A stretch of DNA of 64,000 nt. It comes from Microbulbifer elongatus (GTDB taxonomy: Bacteria > Pseudomonadota > Gammaproteobacteria > Pseudomonadales > Cellvibrionaceae). The position numbers and the translations under genes are program-made. Shown one piece after another: positions 62,811-64,000 of the stretch; position 1 is the first letter of the stretch, and every line of letters starts with the position of its first letter. The stretch lies in NCBI RefSeq assembly GCF_021165935.1, contig NZ_CP088953.1:1907501-1971500 (forward strand). The letters run 5' to 3'. The notes under the pieces are model-generated. The model searched no databases. It was not told the origin of the DNA and saw only the letters and a list, made by a program, of their open reading frames with translations.

Positions 62811-63593
62811 ATGGAACTGCAAACTGCACTTACAACGCTGGTCATGCCACCATTTGCACCTCTGGCCGGGATGTTGCTGGCACTCATTCTCTGGTTCTTC
62901 CCCTCTTCGTCCGCTCTCGCCAAGTTATCAGTGCCCCTGGCAATCCTGTGTTTTCTTACCTTGTGGATTTGCGCGACGCCGGCATTCTCCGGATGGCTGG
63001 GGGAACGCCTGGTGAAACAGATGCCTGCGGCCCCGGAGAAGGCGCCAGCGGCCGTGGTCATTCTCGGTGGCGGACGCTACCGGGACAGTGCAAGCGGGGT
63101 CGAGCGGTTATCGGCGGCGAGTCTCGAGCGGGTGGCCTGGGCAGTGGCGGAAGCGCCACCAAAGCTGCCGATTCTGGTAACCGGTGGCCGCGTATTCACC
63201 CATGAGAAACTGCCGGAGTCCGACCTGATGGCGGACGCGCTGGAGAAACTGTTCGGTCGCAGCGTAACCTGGCGTGAGAATTGCAGTCGCAACACGGCGG
63301 AGAATGCCTCCAATTCGGCGGCACTTCTGCATGATTCGGGAGTCGAAAATGTGCTGCTGGTTACCCACTGGTGGCACATGCCCCGGGCGGCGGAAACCTT
63401 CGCCCGCGCCGGCCTGCAGGTGCAACCACTGGCTGTGGGCGGCCCGGGAGAGCTGGTGCCCCGGGGCGAGAGTGGCTTGTTGCGTTGGTTGCCCAGTGCC
63501 GCGGCACTGATACGCAGTCAGGTGTACTGGCGTGAGTTGCTGGGCCTGCAGTGGTACCGGTGGCGGTCACTGCCAGCGCGCAGGCACTGTTGA
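62811..63593 (+). CDS. YdcF/ElyC-like DUF218 membrane protein
   Basis: A 260-residue protein with two N-terminal membrane segments (about residues 14-34 and 38-60) and a DUF218 domain: AAVVILGGGRYRD, ILVTGGRVFTHEKLPESDLMAD, NTAENASNSAALL and VLLVTHWWHMPRAAETFARAG. E. coli relatives (ElyC, SanA) affect envelope polysaccharide and peptidoglycan precursors. The ATG at 62811 has no clear ribosome-binding site. The gap to ybeL is 83 bp. The exact function is inferred by family only. Confidence 0.85.
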   Translation: MELQTALTTLVMPPFAPLAGMLLALILWFFPSSSALAKLSVPLAILCFLTLWICATPAFSGWLGERLVKQMPAAPEKAPAAVVILGGGRYRDSASGVERLSAASLERVAWAVAEAPPKLPILVTGGRVFTHEKLPESDLMADALEKLFGRSVTWRENCSRNTAENASNSAALLHDSGVENVLLVTHWWHMPRAAETFARAGLQVQPLAVGGPGELVPRGESGLLRWLPSAAALIRSQVYWRELLGLQWYRWRSLPARRHC

Positions 63594-63786
63594 CTGGCGC
63601 GTGGTGCGTCGGGCTGACCGGAACGGAATCGTGAGTTCTGGGTAGTGGGTGAGGTTGCCGGTAGTTTCAGATAAAACTAATATGGCTGCCGTCGCCGCCG
63701 GGCTGCGGGTTTCCCGAGAGGAAGCCGGTCGGAGGCGTTTCAGGCTACCCAGCGAATAACAACAAAAAAGTTTGAGGTACGGATTG

Positions 63787-64000
63787 ATGTCAGAGTTTCC
63801 TGCGTCATTTTCCCCAATTCAGTTGCACAACCGGCTGAACCGTCCTGTGTGGGTCGGTTTTAAAATTGCCCGGCGCGGCAGTCGTCAGCTGGTCATGTTG
63901 TCCGCAGGCGCCGACAGTGGTGCCAGGCTCAATAAGAATTTTGAAACGTTTGTCGGTCAGATTGTGCGCGAATTCAAGCTGGATCCGGAGCACACCGATT
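63787..64000 (+). CDS. Unidentified protein, N-terminal part (cut by window edge)
   Basis: An open frame begins with the ATG at 63787 (MSEFPASFSPIQLHNRLNRP) and runs 71 codons to the right edge without a stop. The visible part is basic and soluble (VGFKIARRGSRQLVMLSAGA; NKNFETFVGQIVREF). I recognise no family. Codon use fits the backbone, so it is probably a true gene. A gap of about 190 bp upstream may hold its promoter. Confidence 0.6.
   Translation, partial: MSEFPASFSPIQLHNRLNRPVWVGFKIARRGSRQLVMLSAGADSGARLNKNFETFVGQIVREFKLDPEHTD

Overview
The window looks like chromosomal DNA of a marine, high-GC gammaproteobacterium close to the Cellvibrionales. Microbulbifer-like is my best guess, from gene order, protein style and a secreted chitinase; it is an inference, not a database result. 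Most of the window is a conserved housekeeping backbone, interrupted by one AT-rich accessory island and a patch of mobile-element debris.

Layout. 0-7.3 kb: suhB (partial), trmJ and a complete isc operon (iscR-iscS-iscU-iscA-hscB-hscA-fdx-iscX), with two abutting IscR-type operators on its promoter and a terminator-like hairpin between iscA and hscB. 7.3-17.9 kb: the classical run ndk-rlmN-pilF-rodZ-ispG-hisS-yfgM-bamB-der, with palindromic repeats in nearly every gap, including a large multi-stem element in front of ndk. 18-21.8 kb: a succinate-semialdehyde dehydrogenase, trmO, a thioredoxin-like protein, yacG and coaE. 21.8-26.5 kb: type IV pilus genes pilD-pilC-pilB (minus strand) diverging from the major pilin pilA.

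26.6-34.6 kb: an AT-rich, co-directional glycan cluster directly behind the pilA terminator. It encodes a membrane sulfatase/phosphotransferase-fold enzyme, a GT-C glycosyltransferase split by a -1 frameshift at a slippery heptamer, two GT2 glycosyltransferases, a Wzx-like flippase and a Stealth-family sugar-phosphate transferase. Together they could build, flip and phospho-decorate a surface or pilin-linked glycan. This is the strongest candidate for an undescribed system here. 34.6-38.4 kb: IS66 remnants, a RAYT (REP-associated tyrosine transposase), and two different nucleotidyltransferase/HEPN pairs facing each other.

38.5-50.9 kb: a DUF3360 transporter, small conserved proteins, a peroxiredoxin-like protein, a glycerophosphodiesterase, a flavin reductase, a double-rubredoxin/rubredoxin reductase fusion, carbonic anhydrase, a GNAT enzyme, a stomatin/NfeD pair, an unknown protein, outer-membrane phospholipase A and a Nudix hydrolase. 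51-54.7 kb: a basic amino-acid decarboxylase followed by an SDR and a DUF815 ATPase. 54.7-64 kb: an AidB-like acyl-CoA dehydrogenase, a GH18 chitinase, holA-lptE-leuS (minus), divergent ybeL-like and ydcF-like genes, and an unidentified partial gene at the right edge.

No rRNA, tRNA or CRISPR array was recognised. At least three dispersed palindromic repeat families are present; two begin with GTAG, as expected for RAYT-mobilised REPs. Start sites were chosen by ribosome-binding site, signal peptide and family length; most intergenic regulatory calls are by eye only.
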